From positions 244,642,843-244,706,842 of the forward strand of contig NC_090989.1 in NCBI RefSeq assembly GCF_041146395.1: a stretch of 64,000 bases of DNA, written 5' to 3'. This DNA is from Eulemur rufifrons. Lineage: Eukaryota; Chordata; Mammalia; Primates; Lemuridae. The position numbers and the translations under genes are program-made. Shown here in pieces: positions 22,201-35,222 of this stretch. Numbering within the stretch: position 1 is the stretch's first letter; each line of letters begins with the position of its first letter. Under the pieces are notes generated by a model, which was not told the origin of the DNA, searched no databases, and saw nothing but the letters and a program-made list of their open reading frames with translations.

Positions 22201-23269
22201 AAGCTCGGTGCTGTGGATTGAAGTGTGTGCCCTAACAAAATTACTAGTTATTAGTTACTAAGGTAGTCACTTTGCATTTTAAATGAAAAAATTATATAAT
22301 GGTAAAAAGACAGCTATTTTCTTTTTTCTGGAAATCATTGGCAGAATTATTATCTCAGTGTTGCCAAGTATGTCTTAGTTTGAACTGTATGAGGCTGCTA
22401 TTTGACTAGTGTTGACCTACAAAATGACACTTTCCTATGTTTCAAACTAATACTGTGAATAGAGATGATGCAAGCTATGGAACACATCCATAGATTTAGA
22501 TATGCTACTTGCAACACTATCCAAAACTGGGATTAAATATTCCTTACTATAGCTCATCAAATTTCTCTAACAATTGATTAGACTTCAGTATGTGTAGCTA
22601 CAATGCTTTTAGCCAATGAATGCTCTAAAATTTACTAAACATGTGTTTCTGGGAATACAAAATATATAACCATCAGCATTTTATGATCTATAAAAGGAAA
22701 CACAAACTGAATTCATGAGAACTTCACTAACCATGAAGAGTCAGATTTAATAAAGGTGTTCAGTGGTTGGATTTATGTAAGAATTTGCACAAAGCCCAGT
22801 GATGGATCCCAGAGACCTCTTAAAGATTGCATAACTTAGAGAACGCCTCTTTTTGGAAAAAAAAAAAAAAAAAAAAGTATTGAACTAAAAAAGCAGAGGC
22901 TCTAAAAAAGAATAATAGGCAGTGATAGTTATATAACCATCCAGCACATGACTTGTATTTCTTTTAATTAAAGCATGGTAGAATGCAGGAATTTGGTAAT
23001 CTGTCTCGTAATGCTCATAAGCTTAGTAGCAATAAACCTTGCTAAACACTAAGTTTGAGAAAATGCCGTGCAGGCAGATGGTGACTATGAGCCTCAAGTC
23101 TCTCCCAGAGCTGCAAACAATACCATCTGCTGCTCTCCTGATTTCTTTTTTGCTCATTGGTATCAAATTTAATGGGGGATCACACTTTACATTCTAATTT
23201 CACACCCTGGCTGCAATGGTGGGAGCTGTCTTCTTCCTCAATGTAAACTTGCTCAAGTTAATAAGGGTT
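22201..23269. other. Single-copy AT-rich DNA, with a poly(A) run at 22857-22876
   Basis: No gene or repeat recognised apart from the 20-base A run at 22857-22876. That run could be the remnant tail of an old retroposon, but no family is visible in front of it. Confidence 0.4.
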
Positions 23270-24489
23270 TTTATTCTTCCTTAAAAAGAACTAGGGATTT
23301 CCAATCTTCCATCAATGATGGGGTAGCAGGAACTGAATCTACCCTCCTGTCTGAAACAAACAAAAACACCATGGCAAATATATGAACAATGCTTTTCCCG
23401 TCATTGGGCAACAAAGGACAGACCCCTAATGGAAAACAAATAACCGATCTACAGTTGCTCCAGCTTACTGCTTTGACACAGTTTCCAGGCCAAGGCATAA
23501 GGAGGAGAAACCTACAAGGAGTTCAGCATACTTCCTAAAGAGACAAACGTGAGAGCCTCGGAAAACAAAGAGAGTAGAGATCATAGGAAAGACTCCTAGA
23601 CAGAGAAATACCTCTGGGTATCTTTCAAAAAGACCACCTCCAGTATTCAGTCGAGTGAGTGATCATCAGCAAACCTATATGAGGAAACTACCTAAGGCCT
23701 GGGAAAGAACTATCAGAAATGATGAGATAACAGTGCCTGGCATTTACATTGGGCTAGAAATAGCGCTTATCTGTTCTCACCAATCAGAATGGAAAATGAC
23801 TTGATTCATGTGGTTTGGGGAGATTATTCAGAAGTATATCATAACAAATATTGAAAGTAAAACCCAGAATGATCAAACTGTTCTCAAATAACAAGTTCCC
23901 AGATCAAAGCCGAAGAATATTCATAAAATAATAAGATATCCAGGCTTCAAACAGGTAAAATCAATAATGTCTGATATACAAACATAAATCAGCAGGAATA
24001 AAAAGAATAAGAAAAATAATGAGGAAATTTTAATCAATCAAAACTGGCATAGATAAGAACATTTAAATAGTTATAACTTACCCCCGTTGAAAGAGTTAAG
24101 CAGAGGCAGGATTTTAAGAGAGCAAATTTTCTCCCTAAATAGCAACATTAAAAGTCTATAAAATTGATAAAACTAACTATCTGACACTCTGAAAATAGAC
24201 AAGGTGTTCAACAACATGAGAAATGTTTGTGTTTGTAAGCCTACCGAATTTTAGGTAAGAACAGTGAGAGTCTGTATCATTCTTGTCTGAAGCTGCACCC
24301 ATATTTTCAGCTATATGGTAGGCAAGAAGGTTTGCTCTGATGGGATAGGTAGGTCATGAAGACTAGCACCTTCTAAGCAAAGGTTAAAGTGTATTTGCTA
24401 AATTTGGAGCAATGGGTGATACTCATGCACAGTGGCATTGTTGACGTTATGCAATATAGTATGTTTATCAGATTTGGAAAAAAATACTT

Positions 24490-25080
24490 AAAATGATCAG
24501 AGACTGAGAAATTGATGTGACACCATCAAATATGCCAACACATATGTAACAGGAGCCCAGATGGATAGGAGAGAGGAAAAAAGATAGAAAAAATTTTTCA
24601 AGAAATAACAGCTGAAAACTTCCTAAATTTGATTTAAAAAAAACATTTATCTACACATTCAAGAAACTTAAAAAGGTATAATAAATACAAAAAGATCTAC
24701 TTATAGATATATCATAAGCAAAGAGTTCAAAGACAAAAAAATTTGAAATCCTCAAGAAAAAATAGTCTAATCATGGTCAAGGAAACCACAATGAGATTGA
24801 CATCTGACTTCTCCTTGGAATCAAGGAGGCAAGAAATGAGTGAGATGACACATTTAAACTATTATAAGGAAAAAAAAAGGCAACCAAGAATTCTGTATCC
24901 AGCTAAATGATCCTTGAAAAGTGAAGGTGAGATAAAAATATTCCCAAAAAATCAAAGAGCGAGAGAATTCATTGCTGCCAGACTTGCTTTAAAAGAATTA
25001 ATAAAGGAAGTCTCTCAGACTGAAAGAAAATGACACCAGATGATTACTCAAATCCTCAGGAAAAAAAAAAAGAGCGTCAT
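24490..25080 (+). pseudogene. L1 ORF1 remnant
   Basis: Colinear with the RRM and C-terminal half of old L1 ORF1: 'agaaataacagctgaaaacttcc', 'ctacacattcaagaaactt', 'gacatctgacttctccttgg', 'accaagaattctgtatccagc' and 'gacttgctttaaaagaatt'. ORF1 protein coats L1 RNA. No frame longer than a few dozen codons remains, so it is inactive. Confidence 0.7.
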
Positions 25081-25379
25081 AAGGGTCTAATTAATTAAAT
25101 CATATATATAAAACAATATATATGGTTTAATATAAAAGACTCAGTAGATGATAATTTTCTCATTTATTCTCTTCTTTTTAATAAGCACAAGAGTGAATTA
25201 AGTAATAATTAAAATACTGTGTTTCTGGAATTCTAACATAGGTAAATTTAATATGTGTGACAGTGATAGCACAAAAGGTATGAGAGGAAATGGACCTACA
25301 CTTGAGCAAATTTCCTACATTTTACCAGAGGTAAATAATTATGAATCTGTACTAGTTTGTGTAAATATGCGTATTAATA

Positions 25380-28300
25380 TGTCATATCTAAGAAAATTAC
25401 TCAATGTAGTAAAAATAAAATCAATAGACTAAATAGGTATGCCACAAATTAAGATGAGAATTTTATTATAGGCAAAAAGAATTATTTCATAATAATAAAC
25501 AGGTCAATATGTCAGGAAGATAAATCAATTAAAAATTCATATGTACCTGGAATCAGAGTCTCAAAATATACAAAGAAAAACTAATATAAATGAAAGACAA
25601 TTCAACACATATAATTGGAAGAAAATTGGCAGACATAGAATACTTGAAAAATATTATAAACCAACTCCATGTAAATGATATATAGTTCACTAAACAACAA
25701 AATAAACATTTTTTGAAGCTAGCATGGAACATGTGCTAGGCCATAAAATAAGATTAAATAAATTTTAAAAACTAAAATCATGCAAAATGTGTCCTCAGCC
25801 TACAATGGAATTAAATTAGAAATTAACAACCAAAAAAATCTTAAAAATTCTCAAATATTTGAAAATTAAACAACACTTTTAAATAATCTGTAGATCAAAT
25901 AAGAAATACTAAGCAAAACTTAAAAAAATATTTTAACTTTGAAATATGAAACAACAGATCAAAATTCATGGAATTCAGCAAAAGCACTGATTAGAAGAAA
26001 ATGTATAACATTGAATGTCTATGCTGGAAAAGAAAAAAAGTTTTCAAATAAATAACCTAACCTTAATAAACTAGAAAATGAACAGTAAATTAAACCTAAA
26101 GCAAGTAGAAGAAAACAAACAATAAAAAATATGGCAGATATCAGTGAAATATAAAGCAGAAAAAAAACTAGGGAAAATCAATGAAACCAAAATTGGATTT
26201 TTTAAAAAGATCAACAAAATTGACAAATATTTAGATAGAATAACCAAGAATGAAACAGAAAAGACACAAATTATTAAAATCATGAGTGAAGATAGATTTA
26301 AAATAAGTAAATACATTGAATTACTAATTAAAAACCTTCCCACAAGTAAGAGTCCAGTACAGATAACTCACTGGTGTATTCTATTAAATATTTCAAGAAG
26401 AAATATTAATAACACCAATCCTTAGCAAACTCTTTGAGATTATAGAGGGCAGTATTATACTGATGTGAAAATCACAGACATCACAAGAAAATTATACACA
26501 CAAACACTTTCTTTACATGAACAAAAATATTCAACCAAATATTAGCAACCCAAGTCTAGCAATATATAAAAAGAATTATATGCCACAATGAAGTGAGATT
26601 TATGCTAGAAACTGAGGTAAGATTAGCATTAGAAAATCAATGTTATACATACCATGAATAGAATAAAGGACAAACCTATATACTAATTTCACTATATAGA
26701 CCAAATTAATTTAACAAAAGCCAACACTCCTTAACAACAAAAACTCTGAAAAAAAGTAAAAAGGAAATTTTCGTTTATCATAAAAGGAGTCCATGAAAAA
26801 CCCACATCTAATATCATACTTAAGGGTGAAACACTGAATTCCTTTTCCTTAATATCAGGAACAAGACAAGGATGTCTACTTTAACTACATTGTACTAAAA
26901 ATTCTAGATATTTCAGTAAAGAAAATTTTTTTAAAAAAATGAAAGATAACCAGATTAAAAAGGGAGAAATAAAAATTTATTTGAAAATGACATGGTCTTA
27001 TTTATAGAAAATTCTGAAAAAACCTACACAAAGCAAAACTAATCTCCGACTTAAGCAAATCCACAGGATAAAAGATCAAGACACAAAAATCAATTGAATT
27101 TCTGTATGTTAACAATTAAAAAAATCTAAAAAGCAAATTGAAAGCAATTCTATTTACAGTAACACTAAATATATTAAAACATTTAAGAATAAATTTAACA
27201 AAAATGTGCAAGCAAGATTTGTACATTGAAAAATACAAAGCATTTTGAGAGAAATTAAAGAAAGTATAAACAAATAGAACTATCTTTCACGTTCATGAGT
27301 TGGAAGAAACAATATTGTTAAGAAGGCAATTCATTCCAAATTGATTTATAAATTCAATGCAATCTCTGTCACAATCCCAGCAGGACTTTTGTAGAATTTA
27401 GTAAGCCAATTTTAAAATATAAATGGAAATGCAACAGACTAAGGATAGCCAAACCAAATTTGAAAAAGAAAAGTTGGAGAATTTACCCTATCTGATTTCA
27501 GAATTTACTACAAAGCCACAGTAATCATTACAGTGTGGTATTAGTGAAAATATAGACATATAGATCAATGGGACAGAATGAGAGTACAGAATAAATTTAT
27601 TAATTTATAATCAATTGATTTTGAATAAAAGTGCCAAAACAATTTAATGGAAAAAAAAAAGATAATCTTTTCAATAAATCCTCTGGGGCAATTGCATATC
27701 CACACGTGTAATAAATAAATACATACACACACATATATACACTTTTGTGCTTCAAAAGGCCATGAAGAAAAAGAACAAACCATACTCCGTGAGAAAATAA
27801 TTAAGAACCATATATTTGATAAAGAATTTGTGTAGAGAACATATAAAGAACTCTTACCATATAACAATTGGGAAACAACTGAATTAAAAAAATGGAGAAA
27901 TGATCTGAATAGTTATTGCACCAAAGAAGATATGCAAATAAACAATAATCACATAAAATGAAACTTAATAGTATTAATCATGAGAAATATACAAATTAAA
28001 ACCTTGATGAGAGCACTAAGTATCTACTAGAAAGGCTATACTGAAAAAAAAGCCTTCTCTAAAGGCTTTAGAGAATGTGGAGAACTGAAACCCTTGTACA
28101 TTGCTAATGGGAATGTAAAATGGTCCAACTATTTAATATTAATACTTTAGCACTTTCTTAAAATTTTAAACATGTGCATACCACGTGGTGCAGCCATTTC
28201 ACTCCTAGGTATTTACCCAAGAGAACAGTAAGCCCGTGTTCATGCAAAAACATACAGCTTTATGCTTTTAAACATGTGCTCTATGTGACCTTGAAAATAG

Positions 28301-28470
28301 CAGCTTTATTCTTAATAGTGCAGAATTGCCAACAACCCAAGTTTCCATCAATACGTAAATGTATCGATAAATTATGGTGTATTCATATAATGAAATACTA
28401 TATTCATAAAAAGAAATGAATTATTAATATAGGTAATAACATGTATACATTTAAAAATAATTGTGTTGAG
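25380..28470 (+). pseudogene. L1 ORF2 remnant (endonuclease / reverse transcriptase)
   Basis: Decayed coding region of the L1 endonuclease-reverse transcriptase. The longest surviving piece is a 93-codon frame at 26144-26425, colinear with the stretch just before the reverse transcriptase ('ETKIGFFKKINKIDKYLDR'). The catalytic FADD motif can still be located at 26980-26991, where it now reads F-E-N-D: the first catalytic aspartate is asparagine. Downstream pieces (28080-28420) match the C-terminal part, including 'ccatttcactcctaggtatttaccc'. Frameshifts separate all pieces, so no enzyme is made. Confidence 0.8.
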
Positions 28471-28765
28471 TGAAAAAAGCCAATCAACAAAGAAAGCATA
28501 CAGTATGACTCTATTGCCTAAAATTGCAGAAAATGCAAAGAAATCTATAGTAACAGAAAAATATCACTGGTTGCCTGAGGACCAGAGAAAAGTATAGTAG
28601 TTAGGTCAGGGAGGAGGCATTACAAGGGCCATAAGGAAACTTTGGGATTAGATAGATATATTCATTATGACATATACATATGTCATACTTACCAATGAGT
28701 ACAATTTCAATATGTGCATTTTATCATATGTCAGTTGTTGTAGCTCAATAAAACTGTTAAAATAA

Positions 28766-31449
28766 AACGTCCATCCAGAGCCTCACACTATACACTAAAG
28801 GACTTCAAAAAGGTGAGATGTGATGTGGATTTTAGTCATGACTCATTTTTTAGCTGCTGAACACTTATGCTTAAGGGATTTCTTTTATTCAGGCACAGAC
28901 ATGCTAATTAAGATCAGCTTTCTCAGATACAATTGAGAGATGACTTACTTCAAAGCCTGGTTCAACTTTCCTTGAAAATACAAAAATTTTTCACAGCAGT
29001 AACTAGAAGCAAAACTGGCTTTTACTTTCTTGCCAATTTTTCACATTTTTTAAATGAAAGTTTAAGGAAAAACTGATATTAAATGTATAGTTTGAAAGAT
29101 GAGAAGGCAATATGGAAATATGTTTATTTGAATTGAGAAATTTTAAGGAGGCCATTTTCATGTAGTTTGAAACTTGGTAAGGAATAAACGAAAGATAAAA
29201 TGTATGGTGGACAATGTTGTCCTAATTAGAAGTCGGTGATCTCCTTGGAGCTCTATGAATAAATATCTATCCTTGAACAAGAACACATAACTTCTCCTAA
29301 TTGTTTCTTCATCTACAAAAGGGAAATTTTATCAGACGTTGCCTAGAAATATTTTCTATTTCTAAAATACTGTGTTTCTAGAAGGTATGTACCATACGAA
29401 TGTTGCAATTCTATCTTCCTTGTTAAAAACTTTTTTTTTTGACATGATCAAGGTTTTTTTCCCAATTTTTATTAAATTATTTTACTAGAGATTGTAGAAG
29501 CAATGCATCACACATTTGAGGACTAGTTTATGGAGGAATGAAGCATCAAGGCATAATAAGTTGTCAGCAAACCACTTTCTTTAAACAAAGCAAAACAAAA
29601 ATATATCGAAGATCAGGAGATGCCAGTATAAACAAACTTTAACATGTTAAAATCCCAAAAAAGTACACATCAATATCATCACCTGAACAAAATTACAATT
29701 AATAAAATGATTCTCAAAGTTATCAGTTATGTTATTTTAATTATCTTTAATATGTAATTATATAGACTACAGTGATCTGATTTTGATTATCAATATTATT
29801 GTGAGTTTTTTAGGTATACGTTTTGATGTTTGATGGAGTTTATATTATTTATATTCATGGCAATCCAGTATGTCTAAGAATATTTGTAAAATATTGCATA
29901 AATATTTTTGTGTTGGCAATTGAATCACCCTGCTTTTCAATACCGTGACAAAGTTATTATAAGCAAAAAGTCTTTCCATCTCCTATAGAATCACAATCCC
30001 AACTGGAAGCAAATAAACTTGATTGGGTTGTACAGGATGATAAAAATCTGTCTATCTTTCTCATTTGAGTACTGTAATAGTAAACTGTAACAGCTTGACA
30101 GCTGGAATCATTGAAACCCAAATAATTTTTCCAAGAAATTATACAATCTAGCCTGATTCCAACAGAGTTTGAGCACTCAAGGTCACAAAATAGTAATGCA
30201 ACCTTTAATTTTGTTGAGATGTTAAATATACTTTCTATATCATGACGCTTAATGCCCAGTATATGTGAATAAGAGAAGCAATGTCTTCCCAAAATTTTAT
30301 TTTCAAGCTCTTCTATTTCTTGGGACTATTTTTAAACATTATCTGGCAATATGTTTCTGAGATATTACCATTTTGAACTTTCACAGTATGTTGTTATTCT
30401 AACACACTGTAAAATTTTTTCACTACAACAGGAGTAAACATGTTTAATTGATGCAAAATATCAAGTAGCATTTAGTTACATTTTTCCTAAAATTACTTTC
30501 ACAGTAGATATTTTATGTAAGATATTTTAAAAATTAAAGAAGACAGAGATACCCATATAGCTAGCTTACTGCTTGCCAGCAACTAAAATAAAATAAGATC
30601 CTGGTATTTAAAGAGAGCCATGATATTTTGAAGGCTCACTTTATTTTATGTTTAATTGAGCATGAAGGAAGTTTTTTTTTTATGTGTTTAAACAGTTTAT
30701 TATGCATTCGATATTTTTATTGTTCAGCTGCTTTATATATAAAAGAGTCATTATTTTTTTGTGGTACGTAGGCCATTATGGAGCCAAACTATTAGTTTTG
30801 GCCTGTGTGAAATATTGTTCTAATAAATATTCCAACTGTTTATTTTAGTACATTTCAATTTCATTTGTCATTATTTATTTACTCGACATTTGAGAATTCA
30901 AAAAAATTTGAAAATAACACCTGATCAATGATAATTTGATGGCTGTTATCTTTTACCCCATTGTAGTAGATAACTTTGCATATTTGTCCATTCCAAGGAA
31001 CTGTATTTCATAATTGTCACTCATCCTCTAAATCTGGGTGTCTCTAACCAAGTTTGCTATACTTGTCCCAATTCTATTGACCACAGAAATTTGGATGCAG
31101 AAAGAACAAGACTAACAAGCTGGGCCAATCAGGCACTCTGAAAGAAATTTGAAATTATGTTAGAAATGCTAGATGTAATGCCATATAAACATTAAAGTTG
31201 AGGGCCAGTTGTGTAAACAGAGAAAACAAGATAATCTGTCTATAAAAAAAATGAATCAGACATGAAAGATACCCTGTGGGCATCCAAGAGAGGATGTGCC
31301 TTAGTTCAAAATAATTTTGAGAGGCTCTACACCTGTGTCTTGACTCCACACCTTCTAATTAGTTTCATGAGCTAAACCAATATCTTTATGATGTAAGATA
31401 TTATAAGGTCTTAAGCTAATTTTAATAAAATATAACATAAATGATGTAC
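28766..31449. other. Single-copy AT-rich DNA, about 2.7 kb
   Basis: No supportable gene. The 111-codon minus-strand frame at 29957-30292 is one of the longer frames outside repeats, but its product is unknown to me and has no supporting structure. About 31070-31380 has a balanced composition and may be an old, unnamed repeat. Nothing else is seen. Confidence 0.35.
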
Positions 31450-31625
31450 TACTGACAATTTACCAGGTATAAAGTTCTAAGAACTTTACATATATTAACT
31501 AATTTGAACATTGCAACCCCTATAGGGTAAGCATATTATCCCCATTTTATCGATGAGGAGATTGAGGAATACAGTTGTTATATAATTTATGTATAACTTA
31601 TCCCCCTTTAATATATGGCAGCAGA
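31450..31625 (-). mobile_element. MIR, antisense
   Basis: The plus strand reads the reversed MIR: 'aagttctaagaactttacatatattaact', 'gcaacccctatagggtaagcatattatccccattttatcgatgaggag'. Corresponds to the consensus 'ccccattttacagatgagg'. First of four same-orientation MIRs in 2.4 kb. Confidence 0.85.
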
Positions 31626-31892
31626 ACAAAAATTATCTAAAGTATAATAAAGTATTTGTTTAAACACATTAAAAACTTTTCACGCTCAATTGAACATAGA
31701 CTTTCTGGACTTGAGGCTAAAATATCTGAAATAGATTTCTTGATGTTAAAAATAAAACCAATGAAAACAAAACAAACAAAACAGGAGCATCCTTAACTAA
31801 GACACCTAGTGAATACAATTATCTAAAGCTAATGGCACTTTGGTATGTACAAAGGCCAGAAACCAAGGCATTCCTTTTGCAAATTCTCAGTT

Positions 31893-32095
31893 TAAACCAA
31901 GCATTCTCAAAGATGGTGGCTGACATTGCCTCCATTGAAAAGACAGTTGGTTCCTGGGGGTAGGAAAAAAATCCTATTCTATGTATAAACTACAAGTACA
32001 TGCACAGTACACAAAAGTGTATAGTGTATCTATAGTATGAAAATTTCATGGGAGGGACAATTAGAAAAAAACTGTCTAAAAAGGCTATTTGAGGG
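31893..32095 (+). mobile_element. Possible hAT (Charlie-like) fragment
   Basis: Begins 'aagcattctcaaagatggtgg', similar to the 'tggttctcaaa' start of many Charlie derivatives, and ends 'ctgtctaaaaaggctatttgag', like 'tctaaaaaggttgagaaac'. Length of about 200 bp also fits. The family is not identified, and the match is to the ends only. Confidence 0.35.
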
Positions 32096-32769
32096 AGGAG
32101 AAAATGAAAAGAAAAAAAGATTGAGTAACTGTTTTAAACAAACCAAGGTTTTTCCTACATATATTGACCTCAGCCTCTACCATGCTACAAACTATATCTT
32201 TTTTCTTTACAACAAAGTCCCCAACAATTGATAGTCCTAGGATTTGAGATCGGCTTTCTATCTACACTTCTTGAGTTCAAAAAAAAAATATGCAAGCTGT
32301 TTTCTGAATTAAAGAGCTGCAAAAAAAAATTTATGTTTCCTGTCATTAAAAAGCATTTAAAAAATACTTTTTTGCACTCTCATTTGACCAAAAATAGCTT
32401 TCCTTTTAGAAGATAAAACTTGTGACTGGCTCATTCTTCCATGGGAACAGCTGCTCATTGCATGTTTGAACATATTTGCTTAAGAAATACAAAATTATTA
32501 ACATTCTAATCCTCTAACCTTTTAAGGAGAGCCAGCTGTGATTATTCACAGCTAGACCATAGGCTTAGGTTTTAGTTTGTGGAAACTTCTTGCCTTGATT
32601 TCTCAGAGAATATTAACTGCACAATTTGCTTCTCTGGGTAGGAGCTATAGTATGAGCAAAACAACCTCAATGATTGTCCCCGAGATCTAGGGAAAATACA
32701 CAAAATTGATTTCGCGGGCTTTGCTAATAGTAAGAACTTTTCATTGCTTTTATTTTATTTAAAAAGTAA

Positions 32770-33005
32770 CGTGTAGCATTTACTATGTGCTATAGTACTA
32801 GGTACTGTTTTAAGTAGTTTAAAATGTTAACTAGTTAAATCCTCATAAAGAACAGACAATTATTACCCTTGCCATTTTTGCAGTCTAAGTAATTGAGCCA
32901 AAGAGATTTTAAACAAACTGCCAAGGGCCACGCATCTGGTAAGTGTCAATGCCAATATTCAAACAGTGGCCGTCTGGCTCCAATCTCTGTGCTTGTTCTC
33001 ATTAA
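32770..33005 (-). mobile_element. MIR, antisense, nearly complete
   Basis: Reversed MIR on the plus strand: 'tttactatgtgctatagtactaggtactg', 'taaatcctcataaagaac', 'attacccttgccatttttgcag', 'aactgccaagggccacgcatctggtaagtg' and 'tggccgtctggctccaatctctgtgc'. Core and both flanks are present. Confidence 0.9.
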
Positions 33006-33235
33006 AGTCCAACATTCCAAGTACTGAATTAATAATGTTACCTATATTTTCTTCTTCATCCTCACAGCAACCCGAAGAGATAGCATGGTTATTATCTCCT
33101 CTTTGACAGGTAAAGACCATAAAGAAGAGAGAGTTTGAGCACCTTGCCAAAGTCCCGATATTGTAAGAGATGAGGCTCACATTTGAACCCAGATGCTTTC
33201 TGCCTCCAAAGCCCTTATACTGCACACCAATTGTT
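33006..33235 (-). mobile_element. MIR, antisense, directly adjoining the previous one
   Basis: A second reversed MIR: 'catcctcacagcaacccgaagagatag', 'gcaccttgccaaagtcccgatattgtaagagatgaggc' and 'tttgaacccagatgctttctgcctcc'. The 119-codon minus-strand frame at 32959-33318 crosses both MIRs, so it is repeat-derived and not a gene. Confidence 0.85.
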
Positions 33236-33689
33236 TCCGTGCACTTCAAGGGAATATCTACTATCCCAAAGGAATCACTGCCCTGGATTGTTTCCAACAC
33301 CCTAGAGTTTGGCATCAATGAGTCTGGTAGTCACTAAGGTTTTCTTTTTCACTTATAATATTTTTCATTCAAGAGAATCACTAGTCTATCAAACTGGTTG
33401 AGGCTATAGTCACAGAATTTCTTTTTTGCTTATAGAAATTAAAGATACCTGGGAGACAGCCTATTTATATTTTTGGATCTAGTTTGCTGAAATATCCTAC
33501 TGAATTTGACCTTGTAGGTTCCCATCCCAATTCCAAATGGTGATCCCTACATCTTCTTGTTGTTCCAGGTGCAAAGGGACCTAGCCTATTACATAAAGCA
33601 TGTTTTGAGTTCAGATATGAAGAAGGCTACCACCTATAAATTTACGTGCTATCTGGTTGCCAAAAAGTGAGTTGTCCCAATCCAAAGTG
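33236..33689. other. Single-copy DNA between MIRs
   Basis: No feature recognised. Confidence 0.4.
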
Positions 33690-33880
33690 ATAAGTATTCA
33701 CTAATAATCATAAAGCATCCCATACCATGCTTTGTATGTTATTGTAGCTCACTTAAAATCTCATCATATCCCAATTATGTTGGCAGGGAAGATATTTTAT
33801 TATCATTTTATAGATGAGAAAAATGATGCCCAGATGCTCCAATGATGTCTAATTAAGGTGAGGTTAAGACTGGGAACTGT
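33690..33880 (-). mobile_element. MIR, antisense
   Basis: Reversed MIR core: 'ttgtagctcacttaaaatctcatca', then 'attttattatcattttatagatgagaaaaatgatgcccag', like 'attattatccccattttacagatgaggaaactgaggcacag'. Fourth MIR of the cluster. Confidence 0.75.
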
Positions 33881-35129
33881 TATCAATTATGTGGATTTTA
33901 ATAAATATGTATTTGGTGAAAGGGCGAAGGCAAAGATGCTGTTTCTCATTGAGAAGTTGGATTAAGCTATTGTTATTGTCATTCTGTGTAGGCTCAGATA
34001 CTATCTACATCTACAATACAACCACCATGAAAAACATTTAAAAACTTCAAAATGAATTGGTATTTTATTTTGCCACTGGATGAATATGCTCTAAATTCTT
34101 CATGTAGTCCATCTGTATTTTTTACATCCATGTCTGACCAACATTTGCCATTACTCACCTGCAGGTTTGTGGTCTTTGGAGTTGATGTATGCCTGCACAT
34201 ATACAAACGAGGACTTAGAGAATTTTTATCCCTTCTCTGCCAGGCTTCAAGTATCACCTAACATGAGCTATTAATGAACTGATCTATGCTCACAGTTATA
34301 GAGATGCACTGTGCCTTGCAGATATCTCTGTTCACCTTCTAACACAGAAGTAAAAAGGACACACAGAAAAGGAGTCACCCTAGAAAAATAAAACTGAGAT
34401 GTTCCACAGAACCAGGAGTATTTGATTTTAATTATATCAATGAATAAATTATAAAGTCTTGTTGCTAATCATTTCTGTTCCTTTTATACTCAGAATATTA
34501 AAGTGAAATGTCCGTACATTCAACACAGTAAATGCCTTCTTTTTTTGAGGGTCACTGAGACCCACTTGGAGCCCAAGATAGAACCAAGGAGGTTGCTTCT
34601 CAAGCCTAGACCTAATCTCAGCTTTGAGGCAGGAATAGAAAATGATTTTAACTTACATTGCCCACTGTGACCATTTTAGACTGACTTTTGGGGTGCTCTC
34701 TCACGACACACTAGCTCATTAATACTATAATAAATACTAATCTATTTAGTATATATAACTGTCCTTCTAAAAAGTACGAGCTGTACATTAAAGGAAGGAG
34801 TTTGAAGTAAATCCCTGAGAATCCCATATGTCCCAGTGCAGCTCCCTTCAGTCAGAATACAGATGTTACAGAGGTCCACATACATTGAGTGGAACATCGA
34901 TTTTTTTTCTGGTGATAACTCTCTAACTTTAACATACTTAAGGATTACCTAGATTGTTTAGAAAATGCAAATTCCTTAGTTATATCTGTAGAATTTATGA
35001 CTCAGTAGCAGCGAACTGCTGTGATCCAATGACAAAACACAAAGAAAAACTTTAATATATATCCAGGGAGCTTAAGAAAGCTAGTGTAGGCAGTTGAATT
35101 GATCAAAAACTTTGGTTCATATAAATCAT
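33881..35129. other. Single-copy DNA, about 1.25 kb
   Basis: Overlapping frames on both strands at 33994-34261 (87 codons minus, 69 plus) are shadows of each other, with no recognised product. About 34535-34700 has a mixed composition and no name. Confidence 0.35.
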
Positions 35130-35222
35130 GAGTGGGGAACCTGTGGCCTTCTAGGTCCTTAAGTGTGGCCTTTTGATTGAATCCAAATTTTACAGTACAA
35201 ATCCTTTTATTTTTGTTCATCT
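35130..35222 (+). mobile_element. Half of a palindromic DNA transposon (hAT-like)
   Basis: 'gagtggggaacctgtggcc', 'ctaggtccttaagtgtggcc' and 'ttgaatccaaattttacag' match the left arm of a short, largely palindromic mammalian DNA element ending 'ggttccccac'. After 'aatccttttattt' the mirrored right arm is not found, so the copy is truncated. Confidence 0.5.

Larger units (their letters stand above)
23270..28765 (+). mobile_element. Nearly full-length old L1M, decayed
   Basis: About 5.5 kb with all L1 parts in order: 5' UTR-like part (23270-24480), ORF1 remnant (about 24490-25080), spacer (to about 25380), ORF2 remnant (about 25380-28470), and a 3' UTR ending near 28750-28765 with 'gctcaataaaactgtta'. 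Landmarks include 'accaagaattctgtatccagc' and 'gagagaattcattgctgccag' (ORF1), 'caatggaattaaattagaaatt', 'atatagatcaatgggacagaa' and 'ccaagaagatatgcaaat'-like sequence (ORF2). Many indels and stops are spread along it. It is the longest single element in the window. Confidence 0.85.

Noticed and set aside
29957..30292. 111-codon minus-strand frame
   Set aside because: No recognisable domain, start context, splice signal or neighbouring exon; a chance frame of this length is expected in 64 kb.
32959..33318. 119-codon minus-strand frame
   Set aside because: It lies across two adjoining MIR elements, so it is repeat sequence.
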